Part shown: piece after piece, positions 17,714-25,374 of the stretch
Layout: the number at the start of each line of letters is the position of its first letter
Numbering within the stretch: the first letter of the stretch is position 1
Assembly (NCBI RefSeq): GCF_000758165.1
Contig: NZ_JNUP01000071.1
Span: 74,853-138,852, forward strand
Origin: Spirochaeta lutea
GTDB lineage: Bacteria; Spirochaetota; Spirochaetia; DSM-27196; Salinispiraceae
Reading direction: 5' to 3'
Length of the DNA stretch: 64,000 nt
The notes under the pieces: generated by a model
Database searches by the model: none
What the model saw: only the letters and a program-made list of their open reading frames with translations
Told to the model about the DNA's origin: nothing
Program-made: the position numbers and the translations under genes

Positions 17714-20406
17714 CTTCCTTCTCCTCCTTGTGGTTCTGATTCTCCATCTGCACCATCTCTTACCGGGGTGTCCCCCTCTTCTGCTTGGCCGCCCAGGGGA
17801 CCGAGATCGTACACTTCCTTGGCATCCTGGGGGATTTCAATGGTCCAGGGGCCAGGTCCTCCAAGGAATAACCCGAGGCGGTACGACCCTCCAGGGACAA
17901 AGGGGATTTCAAAATACCCCTGCTCATCCGTATAAAATAACTCCTCGAGGGAGTCGTCGGCCAGGGACTGCAGGTACCCGCCCTGGAGGGCCAGGGCTTC
18001 GCCCCCGGGACCGAGCAGCCTGCCTCGAAGACGGAGGGTCTCCGAGCCGCCGATATCGATGACCGTTCCGCTCCGGTAGCCCGGCTTCACCACATACTGG
18101 GTTGTGCCCAGGGGCAGATCCGTCGGGGCCTGGGGTAGATCAATAACAATTCGGTTCTGGCGATACCGGGTTACATCCGAGAGTACCGCCCAGCCGAGGA
18201 GGTCCGAGGCAGCCCGGTAGGTTGACTCCCGGGGGTTCACCACCAGCCGGTACCCCGCCAGGCTGCGGGTGTTCCTGATTATAACAAAGCTTTCGCGAAT
18301 GGGCTTACTCACCGTGAGCGCAGACCCGGCAAATGCCAGGGCCGATGCGAACCGGGCGGAGACCCGGCTCCCCGTGTTCTGGAGCTGGTACTGCAGCCCC
18401 GATGCGAACCGCTGGTCGCTGAGGGAGGCGCTGAGGGTAAGGGAATCCGCGCTGTCTCCCAGGGGCAATCCCCCGGCGGAAGTGGACAACCCGTAGGCGG
18501 AATCACCGAACCGTCCGGTATGGCTCCCGCTGAAGCCCACCGACCCGTCAACGGCGTTCCTGGATACTCCCATGGTTATGGGTACATCCAGGCCCGAGGC
18601 AGTTAGGTTGATCAACAACCGGGGATCCACCTGGCCCCCGCTGAAGGTAAGGGAGCCGGTAACCCGGAGGTCAAGGGCCTGGGTGATGGGGGTCGTGAGT
18701 ACCAGGGATGCTCGGGTGCGTTCCAGGGCCCCCCGATTCTCATGGGATACGCTGGCACTGAGCCAGAGAGACCCGAAGAGATTCTGGGCAACCCCGGCGG
18801 ACAGGCTGAGCCCGCCCAGGGGGTTTTGACCGTAGGGGGCGAAACTGGGGGACTGGTACCGGGCATCCAGGGAGATTCTGGGCACCGAAATCCGTCCGGG
18901 AAGGGCGAAGCGGTAGCCCGCCTGAAGGGCGCCCCCGGGGCTGCGTAGTTCCTGTACCAGGTCGGTGGTACCGGCAACCCCTAGGGAGAATATGCCCACC
19001 GGGGTTCCGAACACCCAGGTACTCCCGTACAACTGCCCCAGCTCCCCGGCCTGAAGATACAAATCACCGGTGGTAACAGGCGTGTATCCGTAACGAAACA
19101 TTCCCGTGAATACCGGAGGCCCCAGGTCCTGCCTCGGCAGACCCAGCTGGACCCCGAAGTCCGCATAGTGATGGGGTAAGAGGCGGTTATCGTAGGGGAC
19201 TATAACCGACCTGGGTACGGTCTCTCCGGGGCCGGATTCGGGATCCAGGGTGAGATTGACCTGGTTCAATCCCGGCAGGAGGGGCAGTCCAGTAATCCGG
19301 TAAGAACCGGGGGGGTAACTCAGACGCCGGAGATCCCGGCCGTTTACCTGAATCTCCAAGGAGAAATCCCGGGTCTGGGTGAGCTCCAGGCTGAAATCGG
19401 GGCTCCGGGGAACCAGGCTGGGTATCCTGCCCAGATGCACCCCCCAGAGAGCGGGGCCGCTGCCGAAGGGGGACTCGGCACCCTCCAAGAGGCCCAGGCG
19501 CAGCCGCAGGCCCGGCTCCGGCTGGTCGTGGGTAATCATCAGGGTATGCAACACCGGTTCCTGGCCGGTTATGACCTGAAACCTGCTCTCTGCAACCCAG
19601 TTATAGAGATTGAATACCGGCTCCAGCTCAAGGTCCAGGATCGTTTCCAGATCTTTCTGGTTAAGGGTATCCAGGGTCAGGGCTGCCTCGGCGTTTAGGT
19701 ATCCGGAAACCGGAGCGGGTGCGACCGCCACACCGAATAGGCCCGAGCCTTCACCGGTCAGGGAGACCACCCGGACCTCGGAAGAAACCGGGGGCGTTAG
19801 AATCACCTGCAACAATCCGGAATCGAATTCCGCCTCGATACCTTCTGCCCGAAGCTCCTCAAGGCTGATCATACCCGGGGAACCGGCGAACAGTTCGGGC
19901 AGAAGATCCTGAAGGCCGGCCCGGCTGAGGCGAGGATTGCTGCCGTCCGCCAGAAGATCGCCCTCCACGTACCCTGATGCGCCCCCGGAAACCTCTACCA
20001 AGAGGGGCAGGGTAATCCGTGACTGGGGTTGGTCCTGATCGGAGAGGGGGGGATTGGTCTCTAAAAGCGGCGCCGACTCCTGACCCGGGAACTCCGATGC
20101 CGGAGCCTCGGGAGTCGGGCTTTGGGCTCCGGCAGCCAGGGCCAGACCGAAAAAAACGACCAGGCCTCCGAGGAGCAATCCGCTTCTACCGGGCATCCGG
20201 TGCCTTTTCCTGTTCCGACTTCCCCCCCAGACCCGGTTCCGGGCCGGACGCAGGGTCTCGGTCCAGGCCCAGTACCGGTCTTGGGTCGGGTTCTGAAGTG
20301 GGATCCCGGTCCGGTTTCGGTCTCTATCCCGGCACCAGGCCCAGTGTCGGTCTTGGCGCCGGCCCCGACCGAGGCCGAACAGCATAGAAACGCGGGGCAT
20401 GGTCAC
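17710..20406 (-). CDS. Outer-membrane usher of a chaperone-usher pilus
   Basis: 898 codons. After a signal peptide (MPGRSGLLLGGLVV...AGAQS, Met at codon 71) come a 100-200 residue N-terminal domain, a plug-like segment with SYPPGSYRITGLPLLPG and VPYDNRLLPHHYADFGVQLG, a long beta-barrel region with repeated G-x-S-x-S strands, and a C-terminal beta-sandwich (YTDEQGYFEIPFVPGGSY). These match ushers of the archaic type, which thread pilin subunits through the outer membrane. The start is odd: the coupled GTG or ATG overlapping the chaperone stop would add 70 Arg/Trp-rich residues before the signal peptide; ATG at 20196 is a possible true start. Confidence 0.75.
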   Translation of the reverse strand: MTMPRVSMLFGLGRGRRQDRHWAWCRDRDRNRTGIPLQNPTQDRYWAWTETLRPARNRVWGGSRNRKRHRMPGRSGLLLGGLVVFFGLALAAGAQSPTPEAPASEFPGQESAPLLETNPPLSDQDQPQSRITLPLLVEVSGGASGYVEGDLLADGSNPRLSRAGLQDLLPELFAGSPGMISLEELRAEGIEAEFDSGLLQVILTPPVSSEVRVVSLTGEGSGLFGVAVAPAPVSGYLNAEAALTLDTLNQKDLETILDLELEPVFNLYNWVAESRFQVITGQEPVLHTLMITHDQPEPGLRLRLGLLEGAESPFGSGPALWGVHLGRIPSLVPRSPDFSLELTQTRDFSLEIQVNGRDLRRLSYPPGSYRITGLPLLPGLNQVNLTLDPESGPGETVPRSVIVPYDNRLLPHHYADFGVQLGLPRQDLGPPVFTGMFRYGYTPVTTGDLYLQAGELGQLYGSTWVFGTPVGIFSLGVAGTTDLVQELRSPGGALQAGYRFALPGRISVPRISLDARYQSPSFAPYGQNPLGGLSLSAGVAQNLFGSLWLSASVSHENRGALERTRASLVLTTPITQALDLRVTGSLTFSGGQVDPRLLINLTASGLDVPITMGVSRNAVDGSVGFSGSHTGRFGDSAYGLSTSAGGLPLGDSADSLTLSASLSDQRFASGLQYQLQNTGSRVSARFASALAFAGSALTVSKPIRESFVIIRNTRSLAGYRLVVNPRESTYRAASDLLGWAVLSDVTRYRQNRIVIDLPQAPTDLPLGTTQYVVKPGYRSGTVIDIGGSETLRLRGRLLGPGGEALALQGGYLQSLADDSLEELFYTDEQGYFEIPFVPGGSYRLGLFLGGPGPWTIEIPQDAKEVYDLGPLGGQAEEGDTPVRDGADGESEPQGGEGR

Positions 20407-21182
20407 CTCACCGCGGTGAATGAAAACTCAGCAGAAAGCCCACGGCCTGCCAGATGGTCCGGCAGGGGCAGGACGACCCGGCGCAGGGCTCCGGCCAAGA
20501 GGTTTTCTCCGGCAATTCCCGGTAACTCCTCCGGGGTGAAGCTAATGGTGCTGTCAGGATTATCCTGGGCGGAGATGGTGAGGCTCAGGTCGTTAAGGAT
20601 GGTATGGGCGTTGCCGCTGTTTTCAAAGATCAGCTCCGCGGCCGGTTTGGAGTCCTGGATTATGGGGGTGATACTCCGGATAGCAACCTGATGGCGGGGG
20701 TTTTCCGGAAGGATGTACACTGCCCCCCGGTAGCGGAACATGATATTTATGGCGCCACCCTGGGTCTGCCGGGATTCGAACTCCACAGGTAATTGCTCGG
20801 CAACGATCCGGAAGGCCTGTTCGCGGTCAATCTGTTCCGGACCCCGCCACTGGATGCGTATTGCCTGGACCTGGCCGGGCCTGAGCACCATCTGTTGGGG
20901 AAAAACCACAAACTTATCCGCCGCATCTCGGTTGACCTCCCTGCCGTCCAATCTGGATTCCCGGGTAAACATCCGGACCCGCAGGGCTATGGGATCTGAG
21001 CCGGTGTTCTCCGCTATAAAGGTGTGGACGGCCTCGGGACCCCGGGGCGCGAGGTCGGCGGATATGGGCTGGAACCGAAAGGCCCATAGGGGTACAGCGG
21101 TCAGAATAAGCAATATTCCTATGAGGGTCGTTTTGCCGCTTTTCGGTGGGAATTTCAGACGGTTTTTCCAGGGGTGATTCAC
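20403..21182 (-). CDS. PapD-like periplasmic pilus chaperone
   Basis: A 259-residue exported protein with two Ig-like domains. The N-terminal one starts FRFQPISADLAPRGPEAVHTF after the signal peptide and contains FVVFPQQMVLRPGQVQAIRIQWRG, the strand that carries subunit-binding residues in PapD-family chaperones. EQAFRIVAEQLPVEF follows. The start is GTG at 21182, with AGGAGG five bases upstream. It is the first gene of a three-gene unit with 4-base overlaps (chaperone, usher, tip-like subunit). It should hold subunits in the periplasm until the usher accepts them. Confidence 0.8.
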   Translation of the reverse strand: MNHPWKNRLKFPPKSGKTTLIGILLILTAVPLWAFRFQPISADLAPRGPEAVHTFIAENTGSDPIALRVRMFTRESRLDGREVNRDAADKFVVFPQQMVLRPGQVQAIRIQWRGPEQIDREQAFRIVAEQLPVEFESRQTQGGAINIMFRYRGAVYILPENPRHQVAIRSITPIIQDSKPAAELIFENSGNAHTILNDLSLTISAQDNPDSTISFTPEELPGIAGENLLAGALRRVVLPLPDHLAGRGLSAEFSFTAVR

Positions 21183-21383
21183 AGTAGCCTCCTATAGAAT
21201 GGCCGGTTAGGGGTGCATTTCATGTACAGGGCAGAGTAGTACCCAGCTAATACCCGATGCCCCGCCGTACCGTGCAGGTCATGTACAGGGGCAAGGCGCC
21301 TTCCTTCCCCTTCCTGCTCCGGGCGGCGAGGGAGGAGCCGGTTGTGCATCGGTCTCTACACGCCCGCTACCCCAACGTATTTA

Positions 21384-21488
21384 TAGTGCGCAAAAGGTTG
21401 TAACTTTTTACCCTGGTGACACCATCCCTGGGTTGGTTCCCGAACTGCGCCACTATATATGGCGTAGTTTACAACCTTTTGCGCACTA
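21384..21488. repeat. 105-bp inverted-repeat element, copy B (best preserved)
   Basis: The ends TAGTGCGCAAAAGGTTGTAA and TTACAACCTTTTGCGCACTA are perfect 20-bp inverted repeats. Length is exactly 105 bp. It lies between the pilin terminator and the chaperone gene. Its internal TGACACCATCCC and ACTATATATGGCG match copies A and C. Confidence 0.9.
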
Positions 21489-21609
21489 CAAAAAGTATAG
21501 TGTCCAAACCGATGTTCGTGTCCATCTTAGGGTCGCGGCCCCGTGGGGGACCAGGAATGCAGCCGCCCAATTCGGCCCGCTCACCGGGGTTGTACACTCG
21601 GGAAAAGAA

Positions 21610-21641
21610 AAAGCTCCGGGGTAGGATTCCCCAGGAGCTTT
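21610..21641 (-). terminator. Rho-independent terminator of the pilin gene
   Basis: AAAGCTCC-GGGG-loop-CCCC-(A)-GGAGCTTT, followed on the minus strand by TTTTTCTTTT. It separates the pilin gene from the chaperone-usher genes and would let the subunit be made in excess. Confidence 0.8.
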
Positions 21642-21680
21642 CGGTTTGTATGCTGAAGATTTCAGGCCAAGAGTGCCACG

Positions 21681-22169
21681 CTACTTGGCAGCAATATCCA
21701 GAGTGAGGGTATCCTGGTAGGTGTCCTCTGCCAGGAAAACGCCGGTTCCGTCATAACTGATGGCCAAGGTCTTGGCATCTCCGGAAGCGCTGGTCTTTGT
21801 AGAGATATCGCTGATCAGAGCTGTACCACTGCTCAGGGTTACCGGTTCTCCGCCGTAGCTGATGGTATAATCCAGGGTGTCGGTATTGCCTGCTGATCCG
21901 GCAAAATAGGCCTGGGATCCTGAGGCATTGGCGGAACTGAGGGTCACGGTGTACCCGGCCCGTTTGTTACTGCGTTCCACCACGGTGGCAACAGCAAGAT
22001 TGTCTACTGCGGTTAGTAGGTCAAGGTTGTCCGCCCCGTCTTCGGCGGTTACGGTGATCTCCAGAATTCCCGGAACCGTTCCCTGTAACAGAAGATTCCC
22101 GGTGGTTTGGGCAAATGCTGCTCCGCTAACCAGGAGCATTACTGCTGTCCATACCAATACTTTTTTCAT
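21681..22169 (-). CDS. Secreted pilin-like major subunit
   Basis: A 162-residue exported protein with a clean signal peptide (MKKVLVWTAVMLLVSGAAFAQ). The mature part is Thr/Ser/Gly-rich and beta-stranded, lacks Cys, and has VPGILEITV at the start and EDTYQDTLTLDIAAK at the end; the last strand resembles those of SCPU-type pilins. GGAGGAG precedes the ATG at 22169; the longer frame lacks a signal. It has its own terminator and lies upstream of the chaperone gene on the same strand, consistent with a major pilus subunit. Direct proof of polymerisation is absent. Confidence 0.65.
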   Translation of the reverse strand: MKKVLVWTAVMLLVSGAAFAQTTGNLLLQGTVPGILEITVTAEDGADNLDLLTAVDNLAVATVVERSNKRAGYTVTLSSANASGSQAYFAGSAGNTDTLDYTISYGGEPVTLSSGTALISDISTKTSASGDAKTLAISYDGTGVFLAEDTYQDTLTLDIAAK

Positions 22170-22385
22170 ACTTTTTCTCCTCCGCAGGTCCGGCCTGCGA
22201 TGATTAGATTCCCTCCCGTGTTTCAAACTGGAGCCGATGCAACACTCTGTTTTGCAAAAGCTCACTATATTAATAATATAAACATAAGAAATGTCTTAGT
22301 CAAGGATTGGTGATTTTTGGGGTAGGAAGCCTCGGAATATGCCGGGTTCGAAGGAGGGTAACCCGTATACGGCTATCGTGCTGAT

Positions 22386-22889
22386 CTAGGATGAGGCCTC
22401 CAGGGCCCGGCGGATGTCCTTCCGGATGGCCTGGGGCTTGGTTGTGGGGGCGTAGCGTTTGATCTTATGCGCCCCGGGCCAGATGAGGAACTTGGTGAAG
22501 TTCCATTTTAGATCCCGGGCACCGAGAAACCCCGGAGCGGCTTCCTTCAAGGTAACCAAGAGGGGATGGGTTTGGGGACCGTTGACCAAGACCTTCTTGG
22601 TCAGGGGGAAGGTTACTCCGTGGTTTAGCTTGCAAACCTGGGTGACCGTTTCATCGGTCTCGGGTTCCTGATCCGCAAATTGGTTACTCGGCAAACCGAT
22701 AACCCGCAGCCCCCGGGCGAAAAACTCTTGGTGAAGTTCCTCCAGGCCTTCGAATTGGGGTGCCAAGCCGCAGCGGGTTGCCGTATTCACGATCAGCACG
22801 GGGTTATTCCGAAGATCGGCCAGGTTGATGCTTCCACCCTGGGCGAGATCGAGACTCAATTGGTAAATATCGGTTTTTGTCGTGTTCAT
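22386..22889 (-). CDS. Glutathione peroxidase family thiol peroxidase
   Basis: A 167-residue cytosolic peroxidase. The peroxidatic residue is Cys 40 in NTATRCGLAPQFEGLEELH (Cys, not selenocysteine). Conserved Gln is in LPSNQFADQEP and Trp is in WNFTKFLI. The resolving Cys lies in VCKLNHGV, as in thioredoxin-linked bacterial members. It reduces peroxides, probably with thioredoxin. The Met at 22889 matches family starts, though its ribosome site is poor. It is monocistronic. Confidence 0.9.
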   Translation of the reverse strand: MNTTKTDIYQLSLDLAQGGSINLADLRNNPVLIVNTATRCGLAPQFEGLEELHQEFFARGLRVIGLPSNQFADQEPETDETVTQVCKLNHGVTFPLTKKVLVNGPQTHPLLVTLKEAAPGFLGARDLKWNFTKFLIWPGAHKIKRYAPTTKPQAIRKDIRRALEASS

Positions 22890-23056
22890 GGGTGGAATAT
22901 AGTCATGGGACAGGGCAGAGGGCAAGATGTACCCCGAGGGGAAGGTGAATCAGCCATGACGGGACAACCCGGATCAGAAGGGTTACCGGGGCATTCGAAT
23001 CCCCCTACCCATAAAGCCAATTCTAAAACCCCGCCAAGAAAAAAAGAACCTCCGCT

Positions 23057-23126
23057 GTAAAAAATACTTTACATTCTTCGAATTCGCCGGTATAGTAAAA
23101 TAAACTTTACGTAAAGAATACTTTAC
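23057..23126 (+). promoter_or_regulatory. Promoter with three copies of a GTAAA-N6-TTTAC operator
   Basis: TTTACA (23068-23073), a 17-base spacer and TATAGT (23091-23096) make a near-consensus promoter. Three 16-bp inverted repeats GTAAA-N6-TTTAC lie at 23057-23072, 23095-23110 and 23111-23126. The first overlaps the -35 box and the other two cover the region just after the -10. This layout predicts repression by the regulator encoded next. Confidence 0.85.
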
Positions 23127-23140
23127 CAAAGGAACGCGCC

Positions 23141-23350
23141 ATGGAAAATAGAATTCGGCAGCTGCGGGAGGCCAAGGGACTGACCCAGGAGGGGTTGGCA
23201 GACCTGGTGGATGTGACCAGGCAGACCATAATCTCTCTGGAGAAGGGCAAGTATGAGAGTCCGTCGGTCAAACTGGCCCACCGGATAGCCCGAGCCTTGG
23301 GCGCTGCCATCGAGCAGGTTTTTATTTTTGATGAGGAGGATGAGAGATGA
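23141..23350 (+). CDS. XRE-family HTH regulator (YgzD-like)
   Basis: A 69-residue single-domain helix-turn-helix protein: [39 protein letters not shown], then an aliphatic tail ending DEEDER. It belongs to the small cytosolic Xre subgroup often paired with a membrane protein. GGAACGCGCC stands before the ATG. It overlaps the next gene by four bases (ATGA). Three operator-like inverted repeats in its promoter suggest self-repression as a dimer. Confidence 0.9.
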   Translation: MENRIRQLREAKGLTQEGLADLVDVTRQTIISLEKGKYESPSVKLAHRIARALGAAIEQVFIFDEEDER

Positions 23351-23787
23351 CGGAAACAGCACAACCAACACAGCCCCGGAAAAAGGACTCCTGGGGACCG
23401 GATCTCGTGGTCATTCTACAGCTGGCCCTGGCCGGAGGTGGATTCACCGCCCTGGGTTTCGCCTTAGGGGTGAACAGCGACTTTTTTAGGGGATTTTTAA
23501 CCGGGTTCGGTCCGGCAGCAGGCCTGGTGATCCTGTTGATGATCGGTTTTCACCTTATTAAAGGGCGCAGCTTCATCCGCTACAAGCGGGGTGATGAGCG
23601 CATCCGCCAGCTAGCCACCAAGGCGGCCGCTATGAGCTTCTGGCTGGTGCTCTTCGCTATGGCGGTTCTGAACTTCGTAATTTTCTCGGAGATTTCGATT
23701 TCAATACGGGTGCTGCTGCCCGCAGTCATGGCCGGAGCGGCCTTGCTGAACCTGTTAATCTTTCTGGTTTTACTGCGGAGATTTTAA
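23347..23787 (+). CDS. Four-helix membrane protein paired with the XRE regulator
   Basis: A 146-residue protein with four hydrophobic segments (about residues 20-42, 48-68, 92-115 and 120-143) and a conserved-looking [24 protein letters not shown] linker between the second and third. Such proteins beside YgzD-like regulators resemble DUF2178-type membrane proteins. A role in sensing or immunity to envelope stress is possible but not shown. Its start overlaps the regulator's stop. Confidence 0.65.
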   Translation: MTETAQPTQPRKKDSWGPDLVVILQLALAGGGFTALGFALGVNSDFFRGFLTGFGPAAGLVILLMIGFHLIKGRSFIRYKRGDERIRQLATKAAAMSFWLVLFAMAVLNFVIFSEISISIRVLLPAVMAGAALLNLLIFLVLLRRF

Positions 23788-23802
23788 CGCCCGAGAGTAC
23801 AG

Positions 23803-23904
23803 CCGGGCCGGGAACCCCGGGGGTGGAATGACGTACCCGGGCCGGGAACCCCAGGGGACGGAATGATGTACCCGGGCCGGGATAACCGGGGGTGAAATGA
23901 CGTC
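23803..23904. repeat. Degenerate 33-35-bp tandem repeat, three copies
   Basis: Copies start CCGGGCCGGGAACCCC, CCGGGCCGGGAACCCC and CCGGGCCGGGATAACC, and end in ATGACGTAC, ATGATGTAC and ATGACGTC. They lie in the noncoding stretch after the XRE operon. Confidence 0.8.
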
Positions 23905-23972
23905 CCGGTTTTCCGGTTGCGCGTTGCCTGTGTTAGGGCCTTGCTGTGCGTGTTTTCCGGTTGCGGCGGGCC

Positions 23973-24087
23973 GTCTGGGTGTGCCCGCTAGTCTGTTATT
24001 CTCCGGCCGTCTGGGTGTGCCCGCTGGTCTGTTATTGTCCGGCCGTCTGGGTATGCTCGCTTGTCTGTTATTGTCCGGCCGTCTGGC
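23973..24087. repeat. 36-bp tandem repeat, three copies and a fragment
   Basis: Units at 23973-24008, 24009-24044 and 24045-24080 begin GTCTGGGTGTGCCCGC or close variants and end TGTTATTGTCCGGCC. A 7-base fragment follows. Several frames stay open through the repeat on both strands because 36 is a multiple of three, but none has a convincing start. There are no spacers, so it is not a CRISPR. Confidence 0.9.
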
Positions 24088-24109
24088 TGCCCGGCCTGTT
24101 TGGGATTCA

Positions 24110-24214
24110 TAGTGCACAAAAGGTTGTAACATTTCCCCCTGGCGACGCTACCCAAGGCTGGGATTTTTGTTTGTACCGCTATATCCGGTGCAATGTACAA
24201 CCTTTTGCACACTA
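24110..24214. repeat. 105-bp inverted-repeat element, copy C
   Basis: The ends TAGTGCACAAAAGGTTGTAA and GTACAACCTTTTGCACACTA pair at 17 of 20 positions. Length is again exactly 105 bp. The internal CGACGCTACCC and CGCTATATCCGGTGC match the other copies. Confidence 0.85.
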
Positions 24215-24347
24215 ATTTTGGTATTGAGAGGTTGTTGTCTGGTCGTGGGCGGTTGTCCGAGTTTGCATGGCTACCCGGTTGCCCTACCCTACCCAGAAAA
24301 GCCGGGAATGAACCATTAGGCTATAAGGTCTGATTTTTTTACGTCTA

Positions 24348-24377
24348 TTGTTGACTATTTTAGTCAGGTATTATACA
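24348..24377 (+). promoter_or_regulatory. Promoter and perfect palindrome before the siderophore operon
   Basis: TGACT-ATTTT-AGTCA (24352-24366) is a perfect inverted repeat overlapping a likely -35 (TTGTTG or TTGACT), with TATACA at 24372-24377 as the -10. A metalloregulator (Fur or DtxR type) is the natural candidate, but the repeat does not match the textbook Fur box. Confidence 0.6.
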
Positions 24378-24419
24378 ACCTATACAAGAAGAATTAATAC
24401 GCATTAACTGGAGGTAAGT

Positions 24420-25364
24420 ATGCAACGTATTGCGCGTTTTTGTCTATATGGTGTATTGGTTGTAGGTGCAGGGGTCAGCGGCCTCTTTGCCGGTCCGGCC
24501 CGGGAAGCGGCCCCAATACAGGGTGAGGAGCATCGCGAGGTTACCCATAAACTCGGAACCGTCGCTATCCCGGAGCAGCCCCAGCGGCCGGTAGTATTCA
24601 GCTACGACATTCTGGATCTGCTCCAAGCCTTGGATATTCAGGCTGCAGCGATTCCCATGCCCACCCTGCCATCCTACCTGGCTCGGGGAGTCGGAGAGGA
24701 CACTGCCGATGCAGGAACCCTCTTTGAACCGGACTATGAGGGATTGTTCCGCCTCAATCCCCAGGTAATCTTCATTTCGGACCGGCAGACCCCGGTGTAC
24801 GATCAATTGAGCGAGATAGCTCCGGTGGTCTACACGGGCATTGCCGCCGAGGATTACCTTGCGTCACTTGAAAAAAACTGGTCTATTGTCGGGAATCTCT
24901 ACGGAAAGCAGGATCAGGTTGAGGGGTATCTGGAAGAAATCACCCTTCGGGCTGATACCCTGGCCGCGGCAGCCCGGGAATCCGGCTTAACAGCCCTGGT
25001 ACTGATGGTTAACGACGGTTCCTTGAGCGTCTACGGTCCGGGATCACGGTTCGGGTATGTGTATGACAGCTTCGGCTACGTACCTGCTGATCCGGCGATT
25101 GAGACCTCAACCCACGGCCAGAGTGTTTCCTTTGAATACCTTGCCAGCCAGAATCCCGACATCCTCTTCGTATTGGACCGGGGACAGGCCTTAACCGGAA
25201 ACCTGACAGCCGATTCGGTTCTGGATAACGAGATTGTAGCCAGGACCGCAGCAGCCCGGGAGGGCAGGATCGTCTATGTAGATCCCCAGGCATGGTACCT
25301 CGCTCCCGGGGGATTGGATTCTACCCGGGCAATTCTCAGGGATCTCGAGTCAGCCCTGGAATAG
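24420..25364 (+). CDS. Ferric-siderophore ABC transporter, periplasmic binding protein
   Basis: A 314-residue class III solute-binding protein with signal peptide (cleavage near residue 24, no lipobox). The two lobes are joined by a long helix about residues 145-185. KLGTVAIPEQPQRPVVFSYDILDLLQAL, FEPDYEGLFRLNPQVIFISDR and LSEIAPVVYTG are typical of the catecholate-type YclQ/CeuE group. GGAGGTAAGT precedes the ATG. It heads a five-gene operon with two permeases, an ATPase and a flavin reductase. An outer-membrane receptor must be encoded elsewhere. Confidence 0.9.
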   Translation: MQRIARFCLYGVLVVGAGVSGLFAGPAREAAPIQGEEHREVTHKLGTVAIPEQPQRPVVFSYDILDLLQALDIQAAAIPMPTLPSYLARGVGEDTADAGTLFEPDYEGLFRLNPQVIFISDRQTPVYDQLSEIAPVVYTGIAAEDYLASLEKNWSIVGNLYGKQDQVEGYLEEITLRADTLAAAARESGLTALVLMVNDGSLSVYGPGSRFGYVYDSFGYVPADPAIETSTHGQSVSFEYLASQNPDILFVLDRGQALTGNLTADSVLDNEIVARTAAAREGRIVYVDPQAWYLAPGGLDSTRAILRDLESALE

Positions 25365-25374
25365 GATCCTGCCC

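Noticed and set aside
22985-23010. tRNA-like T-arm (GCATTCGAATCCCC)
   Set aside because: The loop resembles a T-loop, but no acceptor, D or anticodon stem can be formed around it. It is better read as a variant of the GGGTGATTC-type word.
23973-24087. Short CRISPR array
   Set aside because: The 36-bp units are directly adjacent with no spacers and there are no cas genes.
23988-24212. Repeat protein with 12-residue units on the minus strand
   Set aside because: All frames stay open through the 36-bp repeat, no start has a ribosome site, and the frame runs into the 105-bp element.
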